Below, in pieces: positions 1 to 6,570 of a stretch of 9,434 bases of DNA. Source of the stretch: Thermoflexus hugenholtzii JAD2 (GTDB taxonomy: Bacteria > Chloroflexota > Dehalococcoidia > SHYB01); the NCBI GenBank assembly GCA_945861815.1, contig CAMAVV010000048.1, positions 1 through 9,434 on the forward strand, given 5' to 3'. A program made the position numbers and the translations under genes. The number at the start of each line of letters is the position of its first letter. The stretch's first letter is position 1. Under the pieces are notes generated by a model, which did not search any database, had not been told where the DNA came from, and worked only from the letters and a program-made list of their open reading frames with translations.

Positions 1-255
1 TACCGCTCGGCAATCTTCTATCACAGCGACGAGCAGAAGAAGGTCGCGGAGCAGGTCGTTGCTGATTTCACGAAGGAGAAGGTGTGGGGCAAGCCTATCG
101 TGACGCAAGTAGAGAAGTTCACGGAGTTATACGAAGCAGAGGGCTACCACAGCCAGTACTATCAGAACAATAAGTCCCAGCCGTACTGCGCCTTCATCAT
201 CCAGCCCAAGGTCGCCAAGTTCCGCAAGGCGTTCGTCGATAAGCTGAAAAAGTAG
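1..255 (+). CDS. msrA: Peptide-methionine (S)-S-oxide reductase MsrA, 3' part only
   Basis: The frame is open from the first base and ends at a TAG at 253-255, giving the last 84 residues of the protein; the N-terminal part with the catalytic GCFW-type cysteine lies outside the window. The visible part carries conserved MsrA C-terminal signatures: YRSAIFYHSDEQ at the start, then KPIVTQVEKF, the substrate-pocket stretch YEAEGYHSQYY, and QPYCAFIIQPKVAKFRK. MsrA is a cytoplasmic thioredoxin-dependent enzyme that reduces the S epimer of methionine sulfoxide in free or protein-bound form. The next gene follows on the same strand after 88 bases, so co-transcription is possible but not shown. No clear terminator is seen in the gap; a distant inverted repeat (GGGCAGC at 255-261, GCTGCCC at 311-317) is present but has a 49-base loop and no T-run. 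Confidence 0.93.
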   Translation, partial: YRSAIFYHSDEQKKVAEQVVADFTKEKVWGKPIVTQVEKFTELYEAEGYHSQYYQNNKSQPYCAFIIQPKVAKFRKAFVDKLKK

Positions 256-343
256 GGCAGCGCAAAGGGCGCAGTCTATCCCTCCAAAGGACATCTACGG
301 ATCTGGGCTTGCTGCCCTCTGAACCTTCGTTGGGAGCGCCTTC

Positions 344-667
344 ATGAAATACGCTATCGTTGTCAACACCAAAGATACTGAAACTGTTTGGAATGCGCTC
401 CGGTTCGCCAGCGCGGCCATTTCAAGAGGCCACAAGGCTGCTATCTTCCTGATGGGACCTGCCGTCGAAATCGAGAGCATCGGTGACGAGAAGTTCAACG
501 TCAAGAAGCTCCTCGGCCGCTTCATTGAACTTGGAGGAGAGGCTCTCAGCTGCGGGACATGTTTGCGGCTTCGGACGATGGAGGCAAGCGAGGCATGCCC
601 TGTGTCCACTATGGACGAACTGGTGCGGCTCACTGAGGATGCTGACCGCATCGTCACCTTCGGATGA
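344..667 (+). CDS. DsrE-family small sulfur-relay-like protein
   Basis: This 107-residue protein has the size and fold pattern of DsrE/DsrF/TusD-like proteins: an opening beta strand (MKYAIVVNTKD), a helix with WNALRFASAAISRGH, a second strand KAAIFLMGPAVE, and a late strand DRIVTFG. A CGTC motif (C70, C73) lies where sulfur-carrying DsrE homologues keep their active cysteine, and a third cysteine is C85 (ACPVSTMDEL). Known relatives bind persulfide sulfur and hand it to partner enzymes; that this one does so is inferred from the cysteines and from the flavoprotein gene that starts 9 bases after its stop. The start is supported by GGGAG at 332-336, seven bases before the ATG. The partner or substrate cannot be named. 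It could also act as a subunit-like accessory protein of the flavoprotein. Confidence 0.8.
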   Translation: MKYAIVVNTKDTETVWNALRFASAAISRGHKAAIFLMGPAVEIESIGDEKFNVKKLLGRFIELGGEALSCGTCLRLRTMEASEACPVSTMDELVRLTEDADRIVTFG

Positions 668-676
668 TGTGAGCCG

Positions 677-1831
677 ATGACTGGCAAAACCATCGCAATA
701 CTCGGTGGGGGCTTTGGCGGGCTCGCAGCCGCCCATGCCTTAAGAAGCCGCCTCCCCGTGGAACACCGCGTTGTCCTCATCGAGAGGAAGCGGGCCTTTT
801 CAATGGGCCTCTCCAATCTCTGGGTCATGGCGGGACAGCGGGCTCATCCTAAAGACGGAGAGCGCACTTTTGCCAAACTTGCCGGAAAAGGCATCGAGAT
901 CGTGCACGAGAGCATCCGGGAAATCGACGCGGCGCGAATGACGGTGCGGACTGATACGCAGACCATGGCAGCCGATTACCTGGTCATCGCCCTCGGCGCA
1001 GAGCTTGCCCCGTCCGCTATCCCAGGCTTCCCGGAAGCCGCCTACAATCTCTACGACAGTGAGGGCGCACTCGCATTGCAGGGTGCGCTCCGCACGTTCA
1101 CAGGCGGAAAAATAGTCATCCTGATGAGCCGCACCCCATTCAAGTGTCCTGCAGCACCCTACGAGGCTGCCTTTCTTATCGACGCATCGCTGCGCGAGCG
1201 CGCCGCCCGAGAGCGGACGCAACTCTCTATCTATACCATCGAGCCGCAGCCTATGCCCGTCGCGGGGCCGCACATCGGCGAGGCGCTGCGTGCGATGCTC
1301 ACACAGCGAAACATCGCCTACTTCCCAGACCATGCAGCGCTGAAGATCGACACGACGCGGAAGAGGATCCTTTTTGAAATCGACGAGGCGGATTTCGATC
1401 TGCTCATCGGCGTCCCGCCCCATGTCGCGCCCTCTGTGGTTCGTGACGCAGGGCTCGTCGATTCGACCGGCTGGATACCAGTGGATGCTTCCACGCTCAA
1501 AACGCGCCACCCGCGAGTGTATGCCATCGGCGATATCGCCGCAGTGAAACTGAAAAATGGGATGTTCCTGCCGAAAGCGGGAATCTTCGCGGAGAGCGAG
1601 GGGCGCGTGGTGGCAGAGAATATCGCCGCAGAGATACTTGGGCACACGAGCGCGGCGCGATTCGACGGACGAGGTGGTTGTTATCTGGAAGTAGGCAACG
1701 GAAAAGCAGCGTATGGTGAAGGTGACTTTTATGCGTTGCCCTCCCCTCGCGTCACATTGGAAGAGCCAACCGGGGCACGGATGCGTGAGAAGGAGCAGTT
1801 CGAGCAGTCTCGGCTCGATGCCTGGTTATAG
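677..1831 (+). CDS. FAD-dependent oxidoreductase of the sulfide:quinone oxidoreductase / flavocytochrome c type
   Basis: The 384-residue product has the plan of the SQR/FCSD flavoproteins. Residues 6-16 form the FAD-binding GGGFGG Rossmann loop, VVLIER (33-37) ends the second strand with an acidic residue, YLVIALGAEL (101-110) is the middle strand motif, and AIGDIA (283-288) is the second FAD-binding signature, followed by LPKAGIFAESEGRVVAENIA. Only two cysteines occur: C157 in PFKCPAAPYE and C335 in GGCYLEVGNG. Both sit where SQR and flavocytochrome c sulfide dehydrogenase place the redox-active pair that accepts sulfide sulfur; the third cysteine of some SQRs is absent. Family knowledge suggests oxidation of sulfide or another sulfur compound, with electrons passing to quinone or a cytochrome. 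The C-terminus (KEQFEQSRLDAWL) has no clear membrane anchor. Translation is probably coupled to the DsrE-like gene just upstream. Substrate and acceptor remain inferred. Confidence 0.8.
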   Translation: MTGKTIAILGGGFGGLAAAHALRSRLPVEHRVVLIERKRAFSMGLSNLWVMAGQRAHPKDGERTFAKLAGKGIEIVHESIREIDAARMTVRTDTQTMAADYLVIALGAELAPSAIPGFPEAAYNLYDSEGALALQGALRTFTGGKIVILMSRTPFKCPAAPYEAAFLIDASLRERAARERTQLSIYTIEPQPMPVAGPHIGEALRAMLTQRNIAYFPDHAALKIDTTRKRILFEIDEADFDLLIGVPPHVAPSVVRDAGLVDSTGWIPVDASTLKTRHPRVYAIGDIAAVKLKNGMFLPKAGIFAESEGRVVAENIAAEILGHTSAARFDGRGGCYLEVGNGKAAYGEGDFYALPSPRVTLEEPTGARMREKEQFEQSRLDAWL

Positions 1832-1842
1832 GGGAGGCCGCC

Positions 1843-2994
1843 ATGTCCAAAATCACGCGCTACAAGGTTCGCGTCCCACCCGCCGTCCTCGCCGACCTGA
1901 AGCGCCGCCTTGCCAAGACGCGCTGGCCTGATGAGATACAGGGCGCAGGGTGGGATTATGGCGCGAACCTCGCCTACCTCAAAAAGCTCTGCGCCTACTG
2001 GCAGAGGTCGTTCGACTGGCGGAAACAGGAACGCCTGCTCAACTCGTTCCCACAGTTCAAGGCCAAGGTGGACGGCATCGGCATCCACTTCGTTCACGTT
2101 CGCGGCAAGGGGCCAAAGCCTTTCCCGCTCATCCTCACCCACGGCTGGCCTGGCTCCTTCTTCGAGTTCTACAAGGCTATCCCCCTGCTCACGGACCCCG
2201 GCGCATATGGAGGCAACCCGAGCGACTCTTTCGACGTTGTTGTGCCGTCGCTGCCGGGCTACGGCTTTTCGGATAGGCCACGGGAGCGCGGCATACACCT
2301 GGGGCGCGTTGGCGACCTCTTCGCCAAGTTGATGACGGACGTCCTGGGCTACCAGCGCTATGGCGCGCAAGGCGGCGATTGGGGTGCGGGCGTCACCACC
2401 CGCCTTGGACTTAGCGATGCGCGACATGTGGCGGGGATACACCTGAACATGGTGCTGGGCAGGGCGGCGGCAACATTCACAGGCCCGCCTTCGCCAGAGG
2501 TGGAGACATGGCGCAAGGAGTACGAGCAATGGCGCGCCGAAGAGGCCGCCTATTCACAGATACAGGGGACAAAGCCGCAGACGCTTGCCTACGGCCTCAA
2601 CGATTCGCCTGCAGGTCTGGCAGCGTGGATCGTCGAGAAGTTCCGCCGTTGGAGCGACTGCAACGGCGACGTGGAGAGCGCCTTCACCAGGGATGAGCTC
2701 CTGACCAATATCACCATCTACTGGGTGACGCAGACCATCAACTCATCGGTGCGCTTCTACTACGAGAATAGCCACGGCGCGCCAATCATCACGCCGGGCC
2801 AGCGCGTGGAAGTGCCAACAGGCGTGGCGGTCTTTCCCAAGGAAATCATCAAGCCGCCACGGAGCATCGCTGAGCGGGGCTACAACATCACGCGCTGGAC
2901 GCAGATGCCTCGCGGGGGACACTTCGCGGCGATGGAACAGCCGGAGTTGCTCGTGCAGGACGTGCGGGAGTTTTTTCGAGAGTTCAGAATGTAA
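1843..2994 (+). CDS. Epoxide hydrolase, microsomal (EPHX1-like) type
   Basis: A 383-residue alpha/beta hydrolase with the N-terminal EHN domain typical of microsomal-type epoxide hydrolases: KVRVPPAVLADLKRRLAKTRWP near the start, a long helical lead, then the catalytic fold. The oxyanion motif HGWPGS is at 100-105, SLPGYGFS at 136-143, the nucleophile Asp is D179 in GGDWG, a ring-opening Tyr candidate is in RFYYEN (about 305-310), the acidic member of the charge relay is probably E334 in FPKE, and the base His is H360 in GGHFAAMEQPE. All key residues are present, so it should open epoxides to diols through a covalent ester. No signal peptide is visible, so it is likely cytoplasmic. A strong ribosome site (GGGGAGG, 1831-1837) overlaps the stop of the flavoprotein gene, five bases before the ATG, so it is the last gene of this run. 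The natural epoxide is unknown. Confidence 0.93.
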   Translation: MSKITRYKVRVPPAVLADLKRRLAKTRWPDEIQGAGWDYGANLAYLKKLCAYWQRSFDWRKQERLLNSFPQFKAKVDGIGIHFVHVRGKGPKPFPLILTHGWPGSFFEFYKAIPLLTDPGAYGGNPSDSFDVVVPSLPGYGFSDRPRERGIHLGRVGDLFAKLMTDVLGYQRYGAQGGDWGAGVTTRLGLSDARHVAGIHLNMVLGRAAATFTGPPSPEVETWRKEYEQWRAEEAAYSQIQGTKPQTLAYGLNDSPAGLAAWIVEKFRRWSDCNGDVESAFTRDELLTNITIYWVTQTINSSVRFYYENSHGAPIITPGQRVEVPTGVAVFPKEIIKPPRSIAERGYNITRWTQMPRGGHFAAMEQPELLVQDVREFFREFRM

Positions 2995-3009
2995 GCGTCA
3001 GGCTTGGCG

Positions 3010-4146
3010 CTAGAGGTTGAACACCTTCCGCGCATTGTCGACAAGCACCTTTTGGCGCTCTTCCTTCGTCCAATCGTGCATGCACCTTTCGATGTATTCG
3101 CGCGACTTAGGGTAGGTGCCGGTGCCGTGGGGAAAGTCGGACTCCCACATGATGTTGTCGATGCCTATGGTGTGGCGCAGCTTCGGGCCGAGCTCTTCGA
3201 ACCAGAAGTTCACGTAGCACTGCCGTTTGAAGTAGTCGCTTGGCTTCAGCCGCATCGCGCCCTTAGGGCCGAGGGCCTGAGCTTCCCACTGGTGATCGGC
3301 GACCTCCATGAGGTAGGGCACCCAGCCGATGCCGCTTTCGGAAGAGACGATCTTGAGCTTGGGGAACTTTTCGAGGATGCCGGAGAAGAGGATCGTAATC
3401 ATGACCTCGACGTTCGCCGTGATGGAACGCGTCGAGATGACTGCGACGTGAATGAGGGATGACTGCGTGGTCAGCGGGGCGCTCTTGTTGGCGAAGCCCA
3501 TGCTGGCCCCTGAGCCGATATGGAAGTTGATGGAGAGATTGGACTCCTGTGCTACAGCCCAAAGAGGGTCCCAGTAGGGGTCGGCGATCTGCGGGTAGCC
3601 CCACTGCTCAGGGAATGCGAATGAGATGCCCTTCACACCGAGCTTCGCCATGCGTTGGGCCTCGGCCACGGACTTGTTCACGTCCCACATCGGCAGGTTA
3701 GCGAGGGTGATGAAACGGCCTGGGTAGGGAGTGGCCCACTCTTCAATCTGAAAGTCGTTGTACGCGCGGATGCCGTCGAGGCGGAAATCCTCGGGGAACT
3801 CCGGGTTGCTGAGGGTTGCGCCGGCGACGCCGGCGATGTTGCCGAAGAAGGTGTGGACGTCCACGCCATCCTCGTCCATGGCTTTCACGCGCTCTTTGGG
3901 CACATACGCCTTCTGCGGCACATCCTCCCACCTGATGGGCGGCTTGCCGACAGGCATGATGCCGCGCACGTTGGCGACGCCTCCGCCACGGGTCTTTTGG
4001 CCGTGGATATACCAGTGCTCTGTGTTGTCCGGGTCGCGCCTGATCTGGGGGATATTATCGCCCCACTTTGCCTTGGACATACGCGCCGTCCAGACGTGCG
4101 GCGCTTCTTGCAGATGGTCGTCGGTGGAGATAACTTTATAGTTCAC
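3010..4146 (-). CDS. Amidohydrolase-2 family metal-dependent hydrolase/decarboxylase
   Basis: I choose the GTG at 4146 because GAGGTG lies four bases upstream on the minus strand and the family's N-terminal motif begins at once (NYKVISTDDHLQEAP). Starting at the ATG at 4194 would add 16 unrelated residues and run over the promoter-like box. The 378-residue product shows amidohydrolase-2 (PF04909-like) landmarks: a D-x-H metal motif at D9-H11, DGVDVHTFFGN, NFHIGSG (H209), SSESGIGWVP (E270) and the late metal ligand D337 in WESDFPH. Relatives are TIM-barrel enzymes that hydrolyse or decarboxylate small, often aromatic, compounds; the exact reaction cannot be read. The gene converges on the epoxide hydrolase with a 15-base gap and is divergent from the CoA-transferase. 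A linked catabolic role with these neighbours is only inferred. Confidence 0.88.
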   Translation of the reverse strand: MNYKVISTDDHLQEAPHVWTARMSKAKWGDNIPQIRRDPDNTEHWYIHGQKTRGGGVANVRGIMPVGKPPIRWEDVPQKAYVPKERVKAMDEDGVDVHTFFGNIAGVAGATLSNPEFPEDFRLDGIRAYNDFQIEEWATPYPGRFITLANLPMWDVNKSVAEAQRMAKLGVKGISFAFPEQWGYPQIADPYWDPLWAVAQESNLSINFHIGSGASMGFANKSAPLTTQSSLIHVAVISTRSITANVEVMITILFSGILEKFPKLKIVSSESGIGWVPYLMEVADHQWEAQALGPKGAMRLKPSDYFKRQCYVNFWFEELGPKLRHTIGIDNIMWESDFPHGTGTYPKSREYIERCMHDWTKEERQKVLVDNARKVFNL

Positions 4147-4175
4147 GATGCACCTCAGGGAGTAACAGTACGTCG

Positions 4176-4181
4176 ATTGTA
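4176..4181 (-). promoter_or_regulatory. -10-like box for the amidohydrolase gene
   Basis: On the minus strand this reads TACAAT, five of six matches to the TATAAT consensus, 29 bases upstream of the chosen GTG start. The -35 region is poor: GGTGAA is the nearest candidate, with a 15-base spacer. The position supports the GTG at 4146 over the upstream ATG at 4194, which would sit before the predicted transcript start. It is a visual match only. Confidence 0.4.
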
Positions 4182-4277
4182 GCACCGGGGGCACGGTTCA
4201 CCCCACACGTGACGGCGTAATCGGAAGCGTGTACTTTGCCTCAGTCCTCTTGCCCTTCTTCAGTAGTCAGCCGGCCC

Positions 4278-4318
4278 GTTCGTCGTCCCGATTACATCGG
4301 GGCTCCTCAGGGTGACAA
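4278..4318 (+). repeat. Hairpin-bearing intergenic repeat-like element ahead of the CoA-transferase
   Basis: An 8-pair stem with one G-T wobble is formed by GTCCCGAT (4285-4292) and ATCGGGGC (4296-4303) around a three-base loop, flanked by TTCGTC on the left and CTCCTCAGGGTGACA on the right. The layout resembles a family of short dispersed repeats with TTCGTC...CTCCTCAG.ATGACA arms that I recall from many GC-rich bacterial genomes; this is from memory and unchecked. The element ends directly at the AAGGAGG ribosome binding site of the next gene, so its hairpin would lie in the mRNA leader if the promoter is upstream of it. Confidence 0.45.
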
Positions 4319-4327
4319 GGAGGTACA

Positions 4328-5527
4328 ATGTGCGCCATGCGAAAAGCCAAGTCGGCCCTCTCCGGCATCCGCGTCCTCGACCTCGGCCGCTACCAGGCAG
4401 GCCCGCGCTGCGGCCTGATGCTGGCGCGCCTGGGCGCAGAGGTCATCAAGATCGAAGCGCCTGAGGGCGATGAGTCGCGGGACATGGCGCCCTTTGTGCG
4501 CGGGCAAAGCGCATATTGGCCGCAGTACAACTCAGGCAAAAAGAGCATCACCCTGGACCTGCGGACAGCCGCCGGGAAAGGCGTCCTCCGCGACCTCGCC
4601 AAAGTATCGGATGTGCTCATCCAGAACTTCCGCCCGGGAGTCATGGACAAGATGGGCTTCGGCTACCGGGCATTACGACGCATCAACAAGCGCATCGTGA
4701 TGGTCAACGTCTCGGCCTACGGCCAGTTCGGGCCGTATCGCGACCGCGTTGGGTTCGACCCCATCGGCCAGGCCATCTGCGGCCTCATGTCGCTCACCGG
4801 TTTCGAGGGAACGCCACCGACGCGCTCCTTCGCCACCATCGTGGACCGCGTCACCGCGTTGCACGCAACCATCGGCGCGCTGGCGGCATTGCGCGAGCGA
4901 GAGCTTTCGGGCGAAGGCCAAGCGATCGACGTCTCGCTTGTTGACGCAGGCTTCACACTGATGGAGATACAGATCGCCGCATACCTGGGCGCGGGCATCG
5001 AGCCGAAGCGCGCCGGGAACGGCGAAGGCCTGCCGCAACCCTCAAACACGTTTCAATGCAAGGACGGCTGGGTCTACATTATCTCGCCTGGAAATAAGAT
5101 ATGGCCGCGCGTCTGCACGCTGTTGAAGCGTCCCGAGTGGACGACGGACCATGGGATGAAGACGAGCGCGGACCGCCGCACGCGCAACCCGGAAATCATC
5201 GCTGCGCTCGACGCCTATTGCCGGGGGCGCACCGTCGGTGAAGTTGTGGACGATTGCACACGCCTTGATCTGCCGGCAGCACCGGTGAACACGCTGCCTC
5301 AAGCCGCCAAGGACCCGCACATCGCCGCGCGTGAAATCATGGTCGAAGTGCCGGACCCGGTCGCGGGGAAGATCCACGTGAGCGGCAAGTCGATACACCT
5401 GAGCCGCACGCCGATGGTTATCGGGTCAACGCCCACGATAGGCCAGCACACGGATGAGGTGCTGAAGGGTCTGCTGACGTACAGCGAGAGGAAGATAGCC
5501 GGCCTGCGCAAGGCAAAGGCGATCTGA
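4328..5527 (+). CDS. Class III (CaiB/BaiF) CoA-transferase
   Basis: The 399-residue product matches formyl-CoA transferase/CaiB family proteins over its full length. It opens with LSGIRVLDLGRYQAGP and LGAEVIKIEAPEGDESRD (binding CoA in relatives), then SGKKSITLDLRT, VLIQNFRPGVMDKMGFGY, VMVNVSAYGQFGPYRDR, and FDPIGQAICGLMSLTG. The catalytic Asp is probably D173 in ATIVDRVTALHATIGALAAL, and the C-terminal GQHTDEVLKGLL is also typical. The enzyme should move CoA from an acyl-CoA donor to a carboxylic acid in the cytoplasm; donor and acceptor cannot be told from sequence. AAGGAGG at 4317-4323 is only four bases before this ATG; a second in-frame ATG at 4337 (13 bases from the site) is a less likely start. 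It is monocistronic here, divergent from the amidohydrolase gene. Confidence 0.92.
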   Translation: MCAMRKAKSALSGIRVLDLGRYQAGPRCGLMLARLGAEVIKIEAPEGDESRDMAPFVRGQSAYWPQYNSGKKSITLDLRTAAGKGVLRDLAKVSDVLIQNFRPGVMDKMGFGYRALRRINKRIVMVNVSAYGQFGPYRDRVGFDPIGQAICGLMSLTGFEGTPPTRSFATIVDRVTALHATIGALAALRERELSGEGQAIDVSLVDAGFTLMEIQIAAYLGAGIEPKRAGNGEGLPQPSNTFQCKDGWVYIISPGNKIWPRVCTLLKRPEWTTDHGMKTSADRRTRNPEIIAALDAYCRGRTVGEVVDDCTRLDLPAAPVNTLPQAAKDPHIAAREIMVEVPDPVAGKIHVSGKSIHLSRTPMVIGSTPTIGQHTDEVLKGLLTYSERKIAGLRKAKAI

Positions 5528-6192
5528 AGCTTACGGCCATCTCCTCGGTTTGGGCAAGGCCTCTGCCGATAAGGTCTTTATCTCTATTTCGCAGCGCCAC
5601 GGTGATGTCATAGCGAAAAGCATGAAGAGACCGAAGCGTGACATGGCGGCCTTTCGTTAGTGGCGTGGGGACCCGTTAGACGCCTCTGTAACCGGGAGCT
5701 CTACGACAAAAGTTGCGCCCTTGCCATAGTCGCTCAAGGCGTACATCCTGCCGCCGGGATATGAGAAGAGCAGATGGGTAGCGGAACGGGCACTCTTTGG
5801 TAACGATTGCTCACAGTCAGCCCACCAGAGGAGTGAGGTGTCCGGCGACACCAAAACGGGCCTTTCTACAGATTTGAGCCCTTCGGAAAATCATCGAAAA
5901 GAAGCCCTCTTACTATCGGAAGCGGTTTGAATTACTGTGCCTTCCTTATCGTAGGCGGGTGTGTGTGCAAAAGTCTTCTCTCTCGCATCTGCAAAGGGAA
6001 CTCTTGCCTGTTACTAACTTTTCTCACCACTCGCAGCGCCAATCTCAGTTACCCTAGCGGAAGCCACTCGTTGTTAATTAGGTACGCAAGCGCGTGTGGC
6101 AAAGGCTAATCGCAACTCACGTTCTGAGGCCGGAGAAAATCACCAAGGACGGGCGCTCGGATACGCTCCGCCTCTCCAGAAGGGTCGCACCG
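5528..6192. other. Gene-poor stretch between the CoA-transferase and the receiver gene
   Basis: Apart from the kinase-like relic I see no credible coding frame here. A perfect small hairpin, GGTGTC (5837-5842) with GACACC (5847-5852) around CGGC, has no T-run on either strand and so is not a convincing terminator. From about 5900 to 6090 the sequence turns more AT-rich. The short frame at 5927-6109 has no domain resemblance. The promoter of the receiver gene must lie in this region, but I cannot point to a convincing -35/-10 pair. Confidence 0.5.
5657..5755 (-). pseudogene. Relic of a sensor histidine kinase C-terminus (HATPase end)
   Basis: On the minus strand, 5755 down to 5690 reads GGRMYALSDYG followed by KGATFVVELPV, then a short tail to a stop at 5657. 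This matches the last part of histidine kinase ATPase domains, where GGR-(I/M)-x-(A/V)-x-S-x-x-GKG-(S/A)-T-F-x-(V/F)-x-LP is highly conserved. Immediately before it the N, G1 and G2 boxes are missing: the frame reads SATHLLFSYP instead of the usual GLGL-I-x-x-LVE-x-HGG lead-in, and I find no other kinase-like stretch in the other minus frames up to 6190. I read it as a decayed or deleted kinase. An intact receiver gene lies about 440 bases away on the opposite strand. A chance match over about 22 residues cannot be excluded. Confidence 0.5.
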
Positions 6193-6570
6193 ATGTCCAG
6201 TCGCATCTTGATCGTTGAGGACAACAAGTCCACACGCCGCACGTTCTCCAAGGCGCTGCAAGAGGACGGCTTTGACACCTTCGAGGCGCCAGACGGCGAG
6301 ACGGCGATAGGGATGGTGCGCCGCCTCAAGCCGCATGTCATCATCATCGAGATGGTGCTGCCAGGGATATCAGGGATAGACACGGCGCAGGTGCTGCGGC
6401 TGATGCCCGTCACCGCCAAGACGCCGGTGGTGATGCTGGCGGACATCCAGTTCACACCAGGGGAGAGGAACGAGGCTCAGGCGCACGTCGCGGCGGTGAT
6501 GCAAAAGCCTTTCGCGCCGCAGGCCCTGGTCAAGCAGATCGAGGAGATCGTGAAGAAGGGCAAGCGCTAA
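6193..6570 (+). CDS. Stand-alone receiver-domain protein with atypical phosphorylation site
   Basis: The 125-residue product is a single CheY-like receiver domain: SRILIVEDN (acidic pair E9, D10), a helix TRRTFSKALQEDGF, EAPDGETAIGMVRRLKPHVIIIE, LPGISGID, TPVVMLA, and MQKPF with the conserved Lys K105. The usual phosphoacceptor Asp is Glu here (E53; codon GAG at 6349-6351) and the conserved Thr/Ser after the fourth strand is Ala (A83). There is no output domain. By family knowledge such proteins may be phosphorylation-independent or locked in an active-like state; that is inference. I chose the ATG at 6193, with AGAAGG about eight bases before it; the same frame is open from an ATG at 6094 but those 33 extra residues are not part of the fold. 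Its stop overlaps the stop of the convergent HAD gene. Confidence 0.85.
   Translation: MSSRILIVEDNKSTRRTFSKALQEDGFDTFEAPDGETAIGMVRRLKPHVIIIEMVLPGISGIDTAQVLRLMPVTAKTPVVMLADIQFTPGERNEAQAHVAAVMQKPFAPQALVKQIEEIVKKGKR

Noticed and set aside
255..317. Possible terminator after msrA from GGGCAGC and GCTGCCC
   Set aside because: The arms are 49 bases apart with no T-run, so it is probably a chance inverted repeat.
800..1645. 281-codon minus-strand frame
   Set aside because: It is the complement of the flavoprotein gene, which has clear FAD motifs; the minus product has none.
1729..2529. 266-codon minus-strand frame
   Set aside because: It runs against the epoxide hydrolase gene, whose catalytic residues are all present; the minus product has no domain.
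3655..4182. 175-codon plus-strand frame opposite the amidohydrolase
   Set aside because: It mirrors the amidohydrolase codons and contains no motif of its own.
5927..6109. 60-codon plus-strand frame before the receiver gene
   Set aside because: No domain or ribosome site; the cysteine and serine content looks random.
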